A stretch of DNA of 64,000 nucleotides from Desmonostoc muscorum LEGE 12446 (GTDB lineage: Bacteria; Cyanobacteriota; Cyanobacteriia; Cyanobacteriales; Nostocaceae): assembly GCF_015207005.2 (NCBI RefSeq), contig NZ_JADEXS020000001.1, positions 6,037,001-6,101,000 on the forward strand, in the 5' to 3' direction. Positions within the stretch are counted from its first letter, which is position 1; the number at the start of each line of letters is the position of its first letter. The notes below the pieces were generated by a model. That model ran no database searches, was not told where the DNA came from, and saw only the letters and a program-made list of their open reading frames with translations. Of the stretch, positions 18,959 to 28,663 are shown piece after piece. Position numbers and translations under genes: made by a program.

Positions 18959-19702
18959 TTAACTACAGGTAACTGCTGAAGCTGAGTTTACCTTTGTCAA
19001 ATCTCCAGTGAATATGCCTGTATATTTATAAGGTGATGAACCAGAACAAGTCATAGGATTTGTATTAGCGCGACGTGGAGTCCACCACGAATCTGCCTTG
19101 ACGGTCAAATTGACGCCATTCCATGATAATCCGGTGACAACTAAAGAGTTTGTTTTACCATCATTAGCCTTTTTCGCAGTCAGAAATGTGGCATAGTAAA
19201 CGCTACCATTTTCTGGATTAATTTTTGCTATAACTGCGACTTTCGGGCCGCCACCACTGCCATAACTAGGTAGCCAACGACCAGTAGCAAAGCGTCGAAA
19301 ATCATTACCAGGCTGGCTACCAGTGGAAGAGAAAACGCCATACAAAACGTTTCCTCCATCCCAAAGTAATCCATAGCCTGTACCATCATCATTGGTTGTT
19401 TCGTAATCACTGCGACACCATTTCTTCAGGCCATTCTGAAAAGTAATGATGCGAGGGTCTTTGTTTTGAGATGATACTTGCTGATAACCAATGTAGATGG
19501 TTCTTTGGCCAACAGTCACTCTGGGGCCATTTTTATTTTTGATAGTTGTCTCAGTGTCATTGCATGTAAATGTCACACTTTTACCAATAGATGACTGTAT
19601 AGTAGTTTGGGCAAAAACTTGAGTAATTGGTAAATCAGCACCCAATACTACTGGTAAAAATAGAAATGCCAGATATTTGGGCAATTTACGGTGATAAAGC
19701 AT
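18959..19702 (-). CDS. Exported hypothetical protein
   Basis: About 247 residues from ATG 19702. A GTG at 19744 preceded by GGAAA would add 14 residues. The N terminus (LYHRKLPKYLAFLFLPVVLGADLPITQVFAQ) is a signal peptide with a likely VFA-Q cleavage. The mature part is rich in Gly/Ser/Thr/Tyr with several cysteines (FTCND, KWCRSD, MTCSGS, AVTCS), suggesting disulphides in a beta-rich extracytoplasmic domain. GYGLLWDGGNVLYGVFSS and VYYATFLTAKK are the most conserved-looking blocks. The family is not recognised. It faces the broken kinase gene tail to tail. Confidence 0.65.
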   Translation of the reverse strand: MLYHRKLPKYLAFLFLPVVLGADLPITQVFAQTTIQSSIGKSVTFTCNDTETTIKNKNGPRVTVGQRTIYIGYQQVSSQNKDPRIITFQNGLKKWCRSDYETTNDDGTGYGLLWDGGNVLYGVFSSTGSQPGNDFRRFATGRWLPSYGSGGGPKVAVIAKINPENGSVYYATFLTAKKANDGKTNSLVVTGLSWNGVNLTVKADSWWTPRRANTNPMTCSGSSPYKYTGIFTGDLTKVNSASAVTCS

Positions 19703-21140
19703 TGAATTGATGTAGTTCAGATGTCTAAAATGACAAGATATCACAAAGTTTCCGTAATTAGTAATATTAAGTACATCTAGTTAGTTGTACTATGTGCTGT
19801 TGAATACTTATCATTTAGACTGACGCAGGGACGCAGAGATTTTTTTTGATACAGTGATTAGGCGGAGATATCTTAGTGTTGGGTTATCCTACAGGATCTT
19901 GCTAGGTTCCTAAAACGCCACTTGTTTTAAGTCGGTGGAGGCGTCCTTAGAACTACCTAGATTAAAGAAGTCGCAAGTTGCAAGTACAGTTTTGTAACGG
20001 GGATTTAGACCCCGCCACAAAACTTGCGGCTTATTGAAGCCGGGGACTTAAACCCACCGAATTTTGATTAATCAAAATTGATGAAAGGATGTTTGAAAAG
20101 TCATAAAGTATACTAAAAACCCCTCTCCTCGATGCCGAGAGAGGCTTTGAATTCCCCCTTCCCGCATCGGGAAGGGGGTAAGGGGGTTAGGTCTTTGATG
20201 AGTAATAAAAAAAGATAAAAAGGAGTGACGAGATTTGATATTATTTACACCTCATCTATCACTCCTAATAACTTGCGCGTTGATAAGCTGTTACGCATTG
20301 TTAAATTACACCAGCTTAGTAGTTCATTTATCCTCTAACTAAAGAAGCGGATAATTGTTAAGTTTGTGCGTGTCTTTCTATACAATTTTTCTGAGATTGT
20401 AACACCTATTTTATTGAAGATGTAGTAGTTCGACTATTGCTTGTTCTCTGTAGTCTTACTTTTGTTTGTATCAGAACGATATCTCTCGATAATTTATTGA
20501 TATAAAACGTATAGAGGAACACAAATAAACTTAACTTAGATTATATACCTTTGGTAGTAGTGGCTTGATTCTTGTGATGGAAGTTTGGTAATAATGGAAA
20601 CAATTATCATTAATACTTAATTATTAAAGGAGTGACAAAGCGCATTAAACAACAGTGAGAACTTAAGGTTGAAATCGACTTTTTTGGAGTGTCTTGTCCG
20701 ATCTAATTTATCTCCTAGTCATAATTTTGACTCTCTAATCAGTTGATTTACAAATTCGTATTTAACTGACTTTATTGAATTCTACTACTAAAGGTAGAAG
20801 TAATACTTAGCAAAATGCTATACGCTGTACACTGAAAAAGTCTACGTTTCCCAAAAATATTAATGATTAGTAAGCAATTTTTAAATACAATATAAATTGA
20901 ATCTCTAGACCTAATTGAGATGTGTGTCATTTAAAAAACTGAATGACCTGTAGTATTTTCAGACAAAAATTGTCGTAAACCTTTATTCAAGGTATTGTTA
21001 TAAATTAAATGGAACAACAATTGCAGCTTCATGAAATTTAAATTTATCACTCAACAAAATCATAAATGCTGCAATTTTCCAACTCTTTACCTAATAGATT
21101 TTTTTGCTCAACCTCTGCAAGTAAGTAGCGGGAATTTAAG
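19703..21140. other. Long AT-rich spacer with palindromic repeats
   Basis: No gene seen in about 1.4 kb. Present: an imperfect inverted repeat CTAGGTTCCTAAAACGCC / GGCGTCCTTAGAACTACCTAG at about 19902-19963; the GGGGATTTAGACCCC palindrome at about 19998; a single copy of the E-type end AAAGGATGTTTGAAAAGT (20084-20101) followed by CCTCTCCTCGATGCCGAGAGAGG and CCCTTCCCGCATCGGGAAGGG hairpins (about 20123-20180); and an AGGAGTGA...TCACTCCT inverted pair at about 20221-20268. The last 800 bases before the PAS-Crp gene are AT-rich and probably regulatory. Confidence 0.6.
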
Positions 21141-22313
21141 GTGAACATAGAAAAATTTATCCAACGCGCAGAAGTATTGCACAAGCGTTTAGCAGATTTA
21201 TACCAAACTGCTAGTGTATTGCCTTGGATTCCACCAGATCTTCTGCCACAGGCTTTTAAGGAACTCTATAACACCTCAAAGATAGTGCAGTTAGCAGCAG
21301 AGGAATTGTATCAACAAAACGAAGAACTAATACAAACACGGAATTGGCTAGAAGCAGAACGCCAACACTACCAAGATTTATTCGAGTTGGCGCCAGATGG
21401 CTATTTAGTAACTAATATAGAAGGTATCATTCAAGAAGCTAACCACACAGCAGCTAAGTTGTTTAATGTTTCAAAGCATTTTCTAGTGGGCAAATCAATG
21501 ATTAATTTTGTCCCTCTAGAAGAACGTCAAAAAATCCGCAATGAACTTATCCAACTATCCCAATCAGTCAGAGGTAAAGAGTTATTAATACATTTGCAAC
21601 AAAGTCATGGCGAGTTGTTTGATGCAGCTTTAACAGTGCTTGTTGTCCCTAATTCGGAGGGTAAAGCAACTTCTTTGCGCTGGATGCTACGTGATATTTC
21701 TGAACGTCAACCTTTAGAATCAACAGTAGTCAAGAATAATAGCAGCGACCTGTTTCCTGGTCATCCGGTGCATAAATATTCTAAAGGAGAAACTATCCCT
21801 CTTAACCCACTAGTAATTTGGTATGTTTGCCAAGGTTTGGTCAAGCTAAGTACTTACTGCGAAACCGGCGAAGAAGTACTATTAGGGTTGGCAACAGCAG
21901 AAATGGTTTTTGGTACTAGTTTGACTTCTCTAAACATTTACCAAGCAGTAGCCCTTTGTGATGTTGAGTTGGTGTCAATTTACGCAGCAGAAGTAGCAGC
22001 TTCTCCAACTCTGAGTCATACTTTTTTACCAAAAATTAATCAGCGCTTACAGCAAACAGAATCTTTTTTAGTCATTTCTGGAAGACGACGGGTACAGGAA
22101 CGCCTACACTATCTATTACAACTTTTGAAACGCGAAATCGGTGAAACTGTACCAGAGGGAACTCGCTTAAGTGTTCGTTTAACTCATGAAGATATTGCTA
22201 GTGCTTGTTGTACTACGAGGGTAACAATTACACGATTGATGGGCAAATTACAAGAACAAGGTGTAATTGATTTTGATTTAAAAAAACATATTATTTTGAA
22301 AAATTTAGATTAA
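21141..22313 (+). CDS. PAS-domain transcriptional regulator of the Crp/Fnr family
   Basis: 390 residues. N terminus: a helical segment (about 1-75) followed by a PAS domain, about 80-195 (LFELAPDGYLVTNIEGIIQEAN). A cyclic-nucleotide-binding-like beta roll covers about 205-310, and a Crp-type winged helix lies at the end (LTHEDIASACCTTRVTITRLMGKLQEQGVI). The HTH recognition helix TRVTITRLMGKL is well preserved. The GTG at 21141 directly follows TTAAG, and GCGGGA lies further upstream, so the start is plausible but not certain. The PAS-Crp combination suggests an environmental or redox input. Ligand and targets are unknown. Confidence 0.82.
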   Translation: MNIEKFIQRAEVLHKRLADLYQTASVLPWIPPDLLPQAFKELYNTSKIVQLAAEELYQQNEELIQTRNWLEAERQHYQDLFELAPDGYLVTNIEGIIQEANHTAAKLFNVSKHFLVGKSMINFVPLEERQKIRNELIQLSQSVRGKELLIHLQQSHGELFDAALTVLVVPNSEGKATSLRWMLRDISERQPLESTVVKNNSSDLFPGHPVHKYSKGETIPLNPLVIWYVCQGLVKLSTYCETGEEVLLGLATAEMVFGTSLTSLNIYQAVALCDVELVSIYAAEVAASPTLSHTFLPKINQRLQQTESFLVISGRRRVQERLHYLLQLLKREIGETVPEGTRLSVRLTHEDIASACCTTRVTITRLMGKLQEQGVIDFDLKKHIILKNLD

Positions 22314-22526
22314 TTCTTTATCGCTTTTGTGAGATACAGAAATTTGTAGGGTAGCACAGATGTGCTATCCTAATTTTTTATCAAAACAGAATTCAGGAGT
22401 CAGGAGCCAGAATTCAGAATGAATTTTGTGCGACTTGTGGATAGCGCAGCGTTAGCGAGTCATCGATAGCGGAGCGTTAGCGAGTAATCGAGCGTCGCGT
22501 CTTAATTCTGACTTCTGAATTCTTCT
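22314..22526. repeat. Short repeat-rich spacer
   Basis: Contains a TAGGGTAGCACAGATGTGCTATCCTA palindrome (about 22348-22373) and an inverted arrangement of CAGAATTCAGGAGTCAG with CTGACTTCTGAATTC around GCGGAGCGTTAGCGAG repeats. The same CAGAATTCAGGAGTCAG block recurs at about 41231, with a GCGGATAGCGAAGCGTAAAG block following it. Confidence 0.65.
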
Positions 22527-23519
22527 TCAACGGCGCAGGTAGGTAAAACTGGGATCGGGTCTACCAACAAAGCAAGAATGGGTAAAGTTATATTTTTTGA
22601 TAATCGCTAATGATGTTGTTGCTTCAGATTTATTATTACCAAAATCAAACATCCAGTGGTTACCATCTACAATTTTCCAGCTATTGTTTATGCGATTAAC
22701 GCTTGTAGTAGCAGGATTAAATGAGATACAATCTTCGCCTTGTAGTGAGCCAGAAGGAGCGCTATTATTTACTAGTAGATATTGGAAGGATGGTTGTGGT
22801 CGTCCAACAAAGCAGGATTTGTTCATGCCATAGTGATTGATAATTTTGAAAGCACGTGTCGCTTCATCTTTTTTATTACCAAAGTCAAACATCCAGTGAT
22901 TGCCGTTCTCAACTATTTTCCAGCGATCGCTAACTTGATTAACACTAATATTATTGGGATTAAAAGCGATACAGTCTTCTTGAACTGCTTGTGTTTCTTG
23001 TGTTAATGAAACTAAGTTAGAGCGATATTCTTTGTTAGTTTTTCTATCTTTTAAAATGATATATACAGATTGGGGAGGTGTTTGACCTTGTTCAACTGCA
23101 AACCAAAGAGAGTTTAAGTTTTCAGAGGAGGAAAATGCACAAAATCCGTAAATTCGTTGGTTGTTTTGACCATTATAAATATTTACCCAAGTCCTGGATG
23201 AGTTGCTGTTTTGTCCGCAAGGTGGTAAATCTGGAGCTTTGGTAAATAAGTTATTAGGAAATGCATTCCAGTTTGCTACTGATAATTTATATCTTTGAAA
23301 ATTTTTGCCTGAGACTGTATACGGTTCTGTGCCAATAAAAACTAGTTTTGGTTGGGGTATGGGATTGGATGCAAGATTGAGAAGATTTGGATTTCTGGTA
23401 TTGTTACTCCAGGTATCTGCTATTTGCAAGTTATCAGCAGCATAAGCAGCAGCAAAATTAGATAACATCCATCCTACGCTAAGTAAAGTTGCAAATTTGT
23501 TGTAGTTTTGTAATTTCAT
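22527..23519 (-). CDS. Exported protein with a duplicated C-terminal domain
   Basis: 330 residues with a signal peptide (LLSVGWMLSNFAAAYAADN). Residues about 55-180 are unique. Two tandem copies of an about 65-residue module follow, each starting EDCI(A/S)FNP, passing through W(R/K)IV(E/D).GNHWMFDFGN and ending SCFVGRP.PSF.YL. Each module carries two cysteines (EDCI and SCFVG), likely forming a disulphide. The WMFDFG..K.EA pattern looks like a small extracellular binding domain known to me only as a cyanobacterial repeat. Function unknown. Confidence 0.75.
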   Translation of the reverse strand: MKLQNYNKFATLLSVGWMLSNFAAAYAADNLQIADTWSNNTRNPNLLNLASNPIPQPKLVFIGTEPYTVSGKNFQRYKLSVANWNAFPNNLFTKAPDLPPCGQNSNSSRTWVNIYNGQNNQRIYGFCAFSSSENLNSLWFAVEQGQTPPQSVYIILKDRKTNKEYRSNLVSLTQETQAVQEDCIAFNPNNISVNQVSDRWKIVENGNHWMFDFGNKKDEATRAFKIINHYGMNKSCFVGRPQPSFQYLLVNNSAPSGSLQGEDCISFNPATTSVNRINNSWKIVDGNHWMFDFGNNKSEATTSLAIIKKYNFTHSCFVGRPDPSFTYLRR

Positions 23520-23800
23520 TTTGATGGAACCTTGAATAAAGTTATCCTATTTTGAGTGTGAACTCTCACGCAGAGACGCAGAGGCGCAGAGAGGAAAGAT
23601 GGGAGAAATATTGAGTGTTCACAAATAATTTAGGGTTGTTGTATTACTACAATTGGTTAGTTTCTGTTTCCATATTTTTTTGCTTTTAATTTTTATAAAA
23701 GTTGGGGAGGTAATTTTGGTATCTATGTAGATAGTTCAACTGGACGTAAAATAATGTAATCTGATTTGACGGATCTTGGTAAGTATCATTGAAAGCGGCT

Positions 23801-25309
23801 ATGGACACAGTTGGCAGCACAACTCCATCATCGGGCTACATCTTGGCACTGGACTTGGGTACTACCGGCGATCGCGCTTTTGTGTTTAACGCACAAGGTA
23901 AGATTGTCGGACAGGCATACAAAGAACTGACTCAGTATTATCCGCAGCCGGGATGGTTAGAACATGACCCTGAGCAAATCTGGCAGGATACGTGTTGGGT
24001 GATGGAAACCGCAATTGCCAATGCCAAAATTACTCCCTCAGCGATCGCTGCGTTAGGATTAACTGTGCAGCGTGAAACCTGTTTAATTTGGGACAAAACT
24101 ACAGGTAAACCACTCCATAAAGCGATCGTTTGGCAAGATCGGCGGACTGCTCCATTGTGTCAGAAGTTACAAGAGCAAGGCTATGCTCCAGAAATTTACG
24201 AGCGCACCGGATTAATTATCGATGCCTACTTTTCGGCAACTAAGCTCAGATGGCTATTAGATAAGTTTACAGATGTTGACTTGAACAATGTTTTAGCAGG
24301 CACTATTGATACTTGGGTGCTGTGGAAGCTCACGGGTGGAAAAGTCCATGCTACTGACCACAGCAACGCCAGCCGCACAATGTTAATGAATCTCAAAACC
24401 TGTGAGTGGGATGAGATTCTCCTAGAAATGTTCCAGATTCCGGCTCATATCCTGCCCAAAATTCAGCCGAGTTTAGGGGTATTCGGAGTTACAGATGCTA
24501 CTTTATTGGGTGCGGAAATTCCCATCACTGCCATTTTGGGAGATCAACAAGCTGCTTTGTTTGGTCATGGCTGCGATCGCCCCGGTTTGATGAAATGCAC
24601 TTATGGCACTGGTAGCTTTTTGGTAGCTCACACTGGCTCTGAAATTGTGCGATCGCCTGAACAACTCATTTCCACAGTGGCATGGACACAAAGGAATGCA
24701 AACGGAGCTTTGGATGTCGGCTATGCTTTAGAAGGCAGTATGTTTACTAGTGGTGCTTGTATCCAATGGTTGCGGGATAGCTTGAAGTTGATTAAAACTG
24801 CCGCTGAAACTGAAGCAATGGCGAATAGAGTCACAGATAGTAGCGGTGTATATTTTGTACCTGCATTTAGTGGATTGGGCGCACCTTATTGGGATATGAG
24901 CGCTAGGGGAGCTTTTTTCGGCATTACCGCCAGTGTACAACCAGAGCATTTAGTACGGGCTGTATTGGAGGCGATCGCTTATCAAGTTGTGGAGGTAGTC
25001 CAGGCGATAAATGCATCTAGTAGTACACCTGTTGCGCGATTAACCGTAGATGGTGGTGCTTGCGAGAATAATTTTTTGATGCAGTTTCAGGCGGATGTCT
25101 TAGGTATTCCGGTGGAACGTCCGATTGTGCGTGATACTACCGTTCAGGGTGCAGCATTCGCAGCAGGTTTAGCTGTGGGATTTTGGGAGGACTATGAAGC
25201 ATTGGTGCAGCAACGGCAGATTGAGTGCGTGTTTGAGCCAAGGAGCAATTTCTCGAATTTTGCTACTTGGCAAAAAGCAGTGAAACGTACTCTCGCTTGG
25301 ATGGATTAG
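23801..25309 (+). CDS. glpK: Glycerol kinase
   Basis: About 502 residues from ATG 23801; a TTG at 23789 would add four. An FGGY-family carbohydrate kinase that phosphorylates glycerol to glycerol-3-phosphate. Visible: phosphate-1 motif LALDLGTTGDRAFVFN, WLEHDPEQIWQDT, LTVQRETCLIWDK, IVWQDRRTAP, ILGDQQAALFGHGC, TYGTGSFL, FSGLGAPYWD and VDGGACENNFLMQ. Length is standard. No glpD or glpF is adjacent, and the gene is followed by an STRR tract and the convergent MFS gene. It likely channels glycerol into lipid synthesis. Confidence 0.93.
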   Translation: MDTVGSTTPSSGYILALDLGTTGDRAFVFNAQGKIVGQAYKELTQYYPQPGWLEHDPEQIWQDTCWVMETAIANAKITPSAIAALGLTVQRETCLIWDKTTGKPLHKAIVWQDRRTAPLCQKLQEQGYAPEIYERTGLIIDAYFSATKLRWLLDKFTDVDLNNVLAGTIDTWVLWKLTGGKVHATDHSNASRTMLMNLKTCEWDEILLEMFQIPAHILPKIQPSLGVFGVTDATLLGAEIPITAILGDQQAALFGHGCDRPGLMKCTYGTGSFLVAHTGSEIVRSPEQLISTVAWTQRNANGALDVGYALEGSMFTSGACIQWLRDSLKLIKTAAETEAMANRVTDSSGVYFVPAFSGLGAPYWDMSARGAFFGITASVQPEHLVRAVLEAIAYQVVEVVQAINASSSTPVARLTVDGGACENNFLMQFQADVLGIPVERPIVRDTTVQGAAFAAGLAVGFWEDYEALVQQRQIECVFEPRSNFSNFATWQKAVKRTLAWMD

Positions 25310-25313
25310 ATGC

Positions 25314-25449
25314 TTAGGACTGGGGACTGGGGACTGGGGACTGGGGACTGGGGACTGGGGACTGGGGACTGGGGACTGGGGACTGGGGACTAGGGACTGG
25401 GGACTAGGGACTGGGGACTAGGGACTGGGGACTGGGGACTGGGGACTGG
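25314..25449 (+). repeat. Heptanucleotide STRR tract (GGGGACT)n
   Basis: About 19 consecutive heptamers, mostly GGGGACT with three TAGGGAC variants, beginning just after the glpK stop. The same heptamer forms the core of MITE-like element A (4549, 12584), part of the in-frame insert in nifJ (47520-47562) and short tracts elsewhere. Such short tandemly repeated repetitive sequences are known from heterocyst-forming cyanobacteria. Confidence 0.95.
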
Positions 25450-25571
25450 GAAAGAGATATTTTTATTCCTTTAGGGAAAAGGTTAAAGGGAATGGGTTTT
25501 TTCTTAGCCCTTCACCCCTTACCTTTTTCCCCACTTTTGCAAAAAGTCTACTCCTCAGCCAAGAGTTTAAC

Positions 25572-26837
25572 TCAATTATTATTACTAAAATTTTGTTCAA
25601 AATAGCGTGGATCGCGTACTCCTACGTGCAAAAGCAATGCTGTCAGTAATCCACCCATAGCTGCCACCCAGAAGGTAGTTTGATAGTCAATATTGTCCGC
25701 TATCCATCCACCTAATATGGGAGCAATGATGGTGGCAGGGGCGACAAGGGTATTGCCAAGACCGATATAGGCTGGTCGTTGGCGCTGGTTGCCAAACTCT
25801 AAGGTCATTACCGCAGCAATATTTTGCAGAGCGATCGCACCTATTCCCGCTCCGATAAACACCAAGTAAAACCAGTTTACATTTTGTGCTAGCCCAGCTA
25901 TGACGGAACTGATAGCACAGGCGACAGAACCAATTTCCAAGACTAACTTGTTACCCCAGCGATCGCCCACCCAGCCCAAAACCAATCCAGAAATAGTTTG
26001 CGTTACCATCAACACACCGGTAATTAACCCAACAGATTCTTCTCCCATGCCATATTGATGTACGGCATACAGTGTATAGAAGGGAAGTGGCATCAGTGCT
26101 AATTGTGAAAGCAGGCGTGCAATTACAAAAGAACGGAAATTGCGATCGCACCTGAGAATCACACTCAGACTGTCCCAAAATTCACGTTTACTTTCAATGG
26201 CAGATGATGGGTTGCTGACTGGTTCCCGCGTCCTAGACATAAAAAACCAAGATAAAGCCATCGCAAAACTCGCACATAAAAAACAAACAGCAAAATTAAA
26301 TGGTTGGGCAATTTCCTTTAACAGTAAACCAGCTATCAAAGCACCACAAATGCTCATCAGATTACCAGCCGATGCTAGAGAACCGTAAAAAATACCAAGC
26401 TTTCCGGAGGGAACAATTTTAGCAACCATGCTTTGCCAAGCAATAGCACTAAATCCGCTGCCTAGTCCTTGCCAAATGAGTATGGCAAATGTTAGCTCTA
26501 AGATAGTTTGGCTATTGAGTTGTAACTGTAACAAAGCGACCAGTGCTAATCCCAGAAAAGGAAGTTTCTGGTGAATTGTCAACAACATTACAGTCGATTT
26601 GTAATACTTTAGTCGAGCTACTTTATCAGCAATTAATAGCTGAGGTAGTTGCCAACCTAAACGCGGAATAGCTGGTATCAGACCGATAAGCAATGCAGAA
26701 TTGGTAAAACCGCTAACAAATAGAGGAATGATGGTGATATACGATGCAAAACCACTTCCTAAACCAAAAAATCCACTCTCAACAACGTTAACAGTAAAAT
26801 TATGACGAAGGTCTTTTTGAGTTTCAGAATTGAGCAT
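25572..26837 (-). CDS. Major facilitator superfamily transporter
   Basis: 421 residues with about 12 hydrophobic segments, as expected for an MFS permease in the plasma membrane. Motif-A-like charged loops are visible (LLIADKVARLKYYKS after TM2, and LGWVGDRWGNKLVLEIGS in the second half). The ATG at 26837 starts MLNSETQKDLRHNF. There is no soluble extension. Substrate unknown. It is not in an operon with glpK, which is convergent. Confidence 0.85.
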   Translation of the reverse strand: MLNSETQKDLRHNFTVNVVESGFFGLGSGFASYITIIPLFVSGFTNSALLIGLIPAIPRLGWQLPQLLIADKVARLKYYKSTVMLLTIHQKLPFLGLALVALLQLQLNSQTILELTFAILIWQGLGSGFSAIAWQSMVAKIVPSGKLGIFYGSLASAGNLMSICGALIAGLLLKEIAQPFNFAVCFLCASFAMALSWFFMSRTREPVSNPSSAIESKREFWDSLSVILRCDRNFRSFVIARLLSQLALMPLPFYTLYAVHQYGMGEESVGLITGVLMVTQTISGLVLGWVGDRWGNKLVLEIGSVACAISSVIAGLAQNVNWFYLVFIGAGIGAIALQNIAAVMTLEFGNQRQRPAYIGLGNTLVAPATIIAPILGGWIADNIDYQTTFWVAAMGGLLTALLLHVGVRDPRYFEQNFSNNN

Positions 26838-27602
26838 TTTTAAATTGCGGAAAATTGGGCAGCATTTTCAACAGGTTTATGTTCTCTTTTAGGCACTTAG
26901 TAAGTGTTAAGTACCCAACAAAACCTGAGTTCCATAAATTGTTCCCAGATGCTGCACTTAAATCACAATTGGAAAATATTTTTGTAAAAAAAATCCAACC
27001 TATCTGTCTGCAATGTTTTTGGCAATTTCCGCTCCAACAACTAGGAATAAATACTGTAAATTGCAATGATGCAGAATTCTGGATAGAGCAAAAGAGATTT
27101 ACAGCAATTTTCAGGTAAATAGACCACGTTGTACGGGCGCACAGCTGTGCTAACCTACGAGGGATTGTGGTTCAAATAGATGAAAAACGCTGTCAAGCCT
27201 TTTGAAGATACTTTATAAAATCAAGAGTAAACAGTTGGAAATCAGAGTTTTCGACAACTATTACATGGTAAAGACTGCGCTAAATTTTCTTAGCTTCTTC
27301 TTTCTTTCTTTGTGTCCTTTGCGCCCTTTGCGGTTCCTTCCTCATATAGTTTGGCGCATCTTCATACAGAATTAGTTTGATTTGGGGTCTAAATCCCCGT
27401 TTTAAACTTTAATAACTGAGATAGGACTCCTATTTGATTATTTGAAAAACTCACCCTCAACTACAAAAGGCTGATTCCCCACTCCCGTACAGACGCGATG
27501 AATCGCGTCTCTACTATCTACGTAAATAACTTCAAAAATCAAAGCGGATTACTATAGCTGTTTTAAAATACCACTAATATATAAAGTTAAGATGCCGATC
27601 GC
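26838..27602. repeat. Spacer with MITE-like elements B and A
   Basis: No gene seen. Element B, second copy, 27099-27195: TTACAGCAATTTTCAGGTAA at one end, GAAAAACGCTGTCAA at the other, and a GGGCGCACAGCTGTGC palindrome in the core. Element A, third copy, about 27419-27557: the outer ends match the copies at 4549 and 12584 (ATAGGACTCCTATTTGATT and AATCAAAGCGGATTACTATAG), but the core is AGACGCGATGAATCGCGTCT instead of the heptamer tract. A TTGGGGTCTAAATCCCCG palindrome lies at about 27378-27395. Confidence 0.78.
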
Positions 27603-28574
27603 ATGACTACTAAACCGAAGATTTTCATTGATGGAGAATCAGGAACCACAGGCTTACAAATTTACTCACGCCTCAACCAACGGGATGACATCGAGTTAGT
27701 TAGCATTGAAGCATCTAAACGAAAAGATGCAACTGAGCGAGCTAAACTGATTAATGCCGTGGATGTTGTCATTCTCTGCCTGCCTGATGACGCAGCCCGC
27801 GAAGCTGTGAGCTTAGTTAGTAATACTACCGTTAAAATCCTTGATGCTAGTACTGCCCATCGCACAGCTGAAGGCTGGGTGTATGGCTTCCCCGAACTCA
27901 ATCCAGGGCAACGAGAAAAAATCGCCAGCGCCCAGTTTGTGAGTAATCCCGGTTGTTATCCTACGGGATTTTTGGCTTGTATTCGTCCGTTGATTGCCAA
28001 AGGAATTTTAAAGGCTGACTTTCCCATCACTGTGAATGCAGTGTCAGGTTACTCTGGTGGCGGCAAGAATCTGATTCAAAAGTATGATAGTTTCCACGAA
28101 CAGCAAGCCGGGGGAGAGTCGCTTTATCCCTATGGCATCTACGGTTTGCAGTTTGGGCATAAACACGTTAAGGAAATGCATTACTTTTCGGGGTTAGCAT
28201 CGCCGCCGCTGTTTGTACCGTCAGTGGGGGATTTTGAGCAGGGGATGTTAGTACAAGTACCTTTGCCGTTGGGGATTTTGGATAATCCACCATCAGGTGA
28301 GGTAATCTATGAAGCGATCGCTAACTACTACCAAAGTGAAAAGTTTGTCCAGGTTGTTCCATTGGGAGAACCTACGCTTCTCAGAGACGGAACATTTCTA
28401 GATGCCAAAGCAATGAACGACACCAATTTTGTTCAGGTTTTTGTCTTCGCCAATGACGCTACCAAAGAAGCCTTGCTAGTTGCTCGTCTCGACAACTTAG
28501 GCAAAGGCGCATCCGGAGCCGCAGTCCAAAATCTCAATATTATGTTGGGCTTTTCCGAAGAGTTGGGGTTATGA
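27603..28574 (+). CDS. argC: N-acetyl-gamma-glutamyl-phosphate reductase (short type)
   Basis: 323 residues. Arginine-pathway enzyme that reduces N-acetylglutamyl-phosphate to the semialdehyde with NADPH. IFIDGESGTTGLQI is the nucleotide-binding start, LCLPDDAAREAV and LDASTAHRTAEGWVYGFPEL follow, SNPGCYPTGFLA holds the catalytic cysteine (about residue 117), and VSGYSGGGKNLI lies after it. The length and motifs fit the compact ArgC subgroup and not the usual 350-residue type. Cyanobacteria often carry another argC, so this may be a second copy; that cannot be judged here. Confidence 0.9.
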   Translation: MTTKPKIFIDGESGTTGLQIYSRLNQRDDIELVSIEASKRKDATERAKLINAVDVVILCLPDDAAREAVSLVSNTTVKILDASTAHRTAEGWVYGFPELNPGQREKIASAQFVSNPGCYPTGFLACIRPLIAKGILKADFPITVNAVSGYSGGGKNLIQKYDSFHEQQAGGESLYPYGIYGLQFGHKHVKEMHYFSGLASPPLFVPSVGDFEQGMLVQVPLPLGILDNPPSGEVIYEAIANYYQSEKFVQVVPLGEPTLLRDGTFLDAKAMNDTNFVQVFVFANDATKEALLVARLDNLGKGASGAAVQNLNIMLGFSEELGL

Positions 28575-28663
28575 GGAATGGGGAGTGGGGAGTAGGGGAG
28601 GCAGGGGAGGCAGGGGGAGAAATAACCAATGCCCCATGCCCCATGCCCAATGCCCCATTCCCT

